A DNA stretch of 64,000 nt from Thermopolyspora flexuosa (GTDB taxonomy: Bacteria > Actinomycetota > Actinomycetes > Streptosporangiales > Streptosporangiaceae). Below, in pieces: positions 62,352 to 64,000 of the stretch. Numbering within the stretch: position 1 is the stretch's first letter; every line of letters begins with the position of its first letter. The notes below the pieces were generated by a model. The model saw only the letters and a program-made list of their open reading frames with translations, did not search any database and was not told the origin of the DNA. The position numbers and the translations under genes are program-made. The stretch lies in the NCBI RefSeq assembly GCF_006716785.1, contig NZ_VFPQ01000001.1:2790001-2854000 (forward strand), written 5' to 3'.

Positions 62352-62819
62352 TCAGAAATAGGACTCGGTCTCGTCGTAGTCCTCGTCCTCGTCCGGGCGC
62401 GCCCACCGCGACGGCATGAGCACCGGGATGAACAGCGCGATGCCCAGCATCAGATAGACGCCCGAGGTGAGCAGGGCCTGCATGCCACGGCCGGCCAGGA
62501 TGAGGTCCTGCGGCAGGTTGCCGGCGACCGGGGCGAGGCTCATCGCCCGGTCGACGTCGAGGACGTACACCACGGTCCAGGCGAGCAGCACGATCGACGG
62601 CACGAACACCGCCAACGGCGACACGCGGGTGGCGATGACCACGCCGAGGATCAGGCCGACGACCGCCAGCACGCCCAGGCCGATGAGCACCTGCTGCTGG
62701 TTGAGCAAGGTGGGATCCTCCGGGGCCCGCTGCGCGATGGCGTGCCCGGCCCAGCCCGTGCCGACCAGCAGGGCCGCCGTGAGCAGGACGCCGCCCAGGA
62801 GGCCGAATACGTGCCGCAT
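62352..62819 (-). CDS. Small four-helix membrane protein
   Basis: The 155-residue protein has four hydrophobic segments: LLGGVLLTAALLVGTGWAGHAIA, VLIGLGVLAVVGLILGVVIA, LAVFVPSIVLLAWTVVYVL and SGVYLMLGIALFIPVLM. It ends in an acidic tail DEDEDYDETESYF. No domain or motif of known function; similar short membrane proteins are common hypotheticals in actinomycetes. Start ATG has GGTGGAG. No operon partner. Confidence 0.75.
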   Translation of the reverse strand: MRHVFGLLGGVLLTAALLVGTGWAGHAIAQRAPEDPTLLNQQQVLIGLGVLAVVGLILGVVIATRVSPLAVFVPSIVLLAWTVVYVLDVDRAMSLAPVAGNLPQDLILAGRGMQALLTSGVYLMLGIALFIPVLMPSRWARPDEDEDYDETESYF

Positions 62820-63265
62820 CTCCACCACCTCGCGAACGAGCACCCGGGGTGCGCCCGTGTGGCCGCGGCCCCAGTGGCGACAAACACCCCAAACCGCTGG
62901 TGTTACGAAAGCCTGGGCAATTCTGCCATCACACCGATCAGGCCGGTAGGAAGATCGACAGGAAGAGGAATTTCCCCGGGGCGCATCGGAGGAACGGCAC
63001 GGCGGAGCCGTACGGCGTGCGGCGCGGTCCCGGCACAGGCGGTGAAAGTGCGGCAAGGTACGGCCTGCCGCGCGCGCCGTGGCGAGGCATGACCGGATCG
63101 ACGGGACGGCCTCGGCGCGGAACGGCCGCCCCGTCGGTCACATCCTCCCACCCGGCACCCGGTGGCCTCCGCCGTACCGGCGGACCATGCCCAGAGGGTC
63201 TTGAAACGGTCCAAAATCGACCGGCTCCGCGGACCCGCCCCGGGCGGCTCCGGGGGGAGGCGGGG
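62820..63265. other. Intergenic stretch, nothing recognised
   Basis: About 446 bp between the small membrane-protein start and the LysR stop, both leftward. Open frames are low-complexity or Arg-rich. It presumably includes the promoter of the membrane-protein gene; no hairpin or repeat stood out. Confidence 0.4.
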
Positions 63266-64000
63266 CTAGGCGGCGGAGCCCCGCTCCACGAGCGCCAGGA
63301 AGTTCTGCGCGGCCGTGGGGAGCCGGCGCCGGGCGTGCACGATCGCGATCACCTTGCGGATCGGCGGATCGAGCGACCGGATGGCGAGACCGGCCCGCTT
63401 CGCCTGTTCGGACAGGCCGCGGTGACCGAGGAGCGCGGCCTGCCCGGAGCGCACCGCCCCGACCCAGCCGATCCGCTCGTCGGGCTCGGGGGCGGGCGCG
63501 GGGACCACCCTGTGGTGGGCGAGAAGCTGGTCCAGCTCCCTGCGGCGGGGGGTTCCCGGAGGGGGCAGGATCAGCTTCATCCCGTTGAGACGGGACAACG
63601 GGACCGGCTCTGGAAGGTTCCAATCCGCCGCCGCGATGAGCACCATCTCCTGACACTTCACCGGGCGGCCGACCAGGTCGGGGGGCACCGGCAGGTCGGT
63701 GAGCCCGAGCTCGGCACGCTGCCTGCGGATCGCGTTGACCACGGCGTCCCGGCCCTCGCACGGGACCGGCACGACGCGGACGGCCGGGTGCTCCTCGTTG
63801 TACCTCGGCACCAGGACCCTCGCCAGCCCGGGCTGGAGGGCGGGTGTGGTGGCGATGCGGAGTTCGGCACCGGCGCCGCCGGAGACGCTCGCGGCCAGGT
63901 CCGCGATCTGCTGGACCGCGCCCAGCGCCTCGCGGGCGAGACGCACGACCTTTCGCCCTTCCGGCGTCACGACGACGCCCCGCCCGGAACGGGCGAACAG
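63266..64000 (-). CDS. LysR-family transcriptional regulator (N-terminus outside window)
   Basis: The 244 residues present begin inside the DNA-binding domain: LFARSGRGVVVTPEGRKVV is the wing that ends the LysR helix-turn-helix region. The periplasmic-binding-protein-like effector domain follows (GAELRIATTPALQPGLARVLVPRYNEEHPAVRV, in part; AELGLTDLPVPP; ALLGHRGLSEQAKRAGL). LysR proteins act as tetramers and often control the gene divergent from their own, which would lie beyond base 64,000. The effector is unknown. The start and first 60 or so residues are missing. Confidence 0.88.
   Translation of the reverse strand: MFARSGRGVVVTPEGRKVVRLAREALGAVQQIADLAASVSGGAGAELRIATTPALQPGLARVLVPRYNEEHPAVRVVPVPCEGRDAVVNAIRRQRAELGLTDLPVPPDLVGRPVKCQEMVLIAAADWNLPEPVPLSRLNGMKLILPPPGTPRRRELDQLLAHHRVVPAPAPEPDERIGWVGAVRSGQAALLGHRGLSEQAKRAGLAIRSLDPPIRKVIAIVHARRRLPTAAQNFLALVERGSAA

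Overview
The window is GC-rich actinomycete DNA. Codons end mostly in G or C, GTG and TTG starts are common, and neighbouring genes often overlap by 4 bp (ATGA or GTGA). A RamB-type regulator next to isocitrate lyase, a PASTA-less Ser/Thr kinase, a WGxxGxxWG protein, a DUF4916 protein and the five-gene MoxR/VWA/SWIM locus suggest a filamentous actinobacterium, most likely near Streptosporangiaceae. That placement is inference. I saw no rRNA, tRNA, CRISPR array, insertion sequence or prophage.

Layout. 1-6.7 kb: 3' part of a nucleotidyltransferase gene, a protein of twelve tandem 46-residue TPR units, a DinB-like protein, 3-hydroxybutyryl-CoA dehydrogenase and a GlcD-like FAD oxidase. 6.8-11.4 kb: a translationally coupled PaoABC-like molybdenum aldehyde dehydrogenase operon facing a TetR gene preceded by three copies of a small palindrome. 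11.5-13.6 kb: DUF4916 protein, a frame-disrupted secreted protein and a WGxxGxxWG protein. 13.7-21.5 kb: the most unusual block. It contains an inositol-monophosphatase-like enzyme, a GTP cyclohydrolase II paralogue with His in place of the product-deciding Tyr, a creatininase/ArfB-type amidohydrolase, a UPF0104-type membrane protein, a methyltransferase, a GT4 glycosyltransferase, a pterin-synthase homologue lacking its catalytic Cys, an MDR oxidoreductase and a CDP-alcohol phosphotransferase. Together they look like a pathway from GTP through a formamidopyrimidine to an unknown glycosylated or lipid-linked product.

21.7-28.7 kb: frameshifted DUF3224 gene, a 50-residue coiled-coil protein, a short-chain dehydrogenase, a phytoene-desaturase-like flavoprotein, a coupled folP2-like / LigB-like / tandem-GNAT operon and a beta-lactamase-fold hydrolase. 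28.7-36.1 kb: a five-gene operon of SWIM zinc finger, unknown protein, VWA protein, MoxR-like AAA+ ATPase and DUF5682 protein, an uncharacterised chaperone- or conflict-type system. 36.2-42.5 kb: menB, a Gfo/Idh/MocA oxidoreductase, a trans-sulfuration-family PLP enzyme, an aldolase and a tautomerase of the 4,5-cleavage (gallate/protocatechuate) lower pathway, and a DUF1932-type dehydrogenase. Two related operator palindromes lie in front of this last group.

42.6-46.0 kb: a rifampin-phosphotransferase/PEP-synthase-like enzyme and a TetR regulator, with paired palindromes upstream. 46-50 kb: poorly conserved accessory DNA with hypothetical genes, a kinase-domain remnant, and a MarR gene divergent from a membrane-protein gene. 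50-56.8 kb: threonine dehydratase, an ABC exporter with a histidine kinase but no visible response regulator, an ADP-ribosylglycohydrolase-like protein and an acyl-CoA dehydrogenase. 56.9-64 kb: ramB facing aceA, a membrane Ser/Thr kinase, a small membrane protein and a truncated LysR gene.

How the genes relate: hbd, acyl-CoA dehydrogenase, ramB and aceA concern acyl-CoA and acetate use. Two loci (paoABC/tetR and rph-like/tetR) are classic inducible units with repeated operators. The pterin-like block and the MoxR/VWA/SWIM operon are the two regions most likely to hide undescribed biochemistry.
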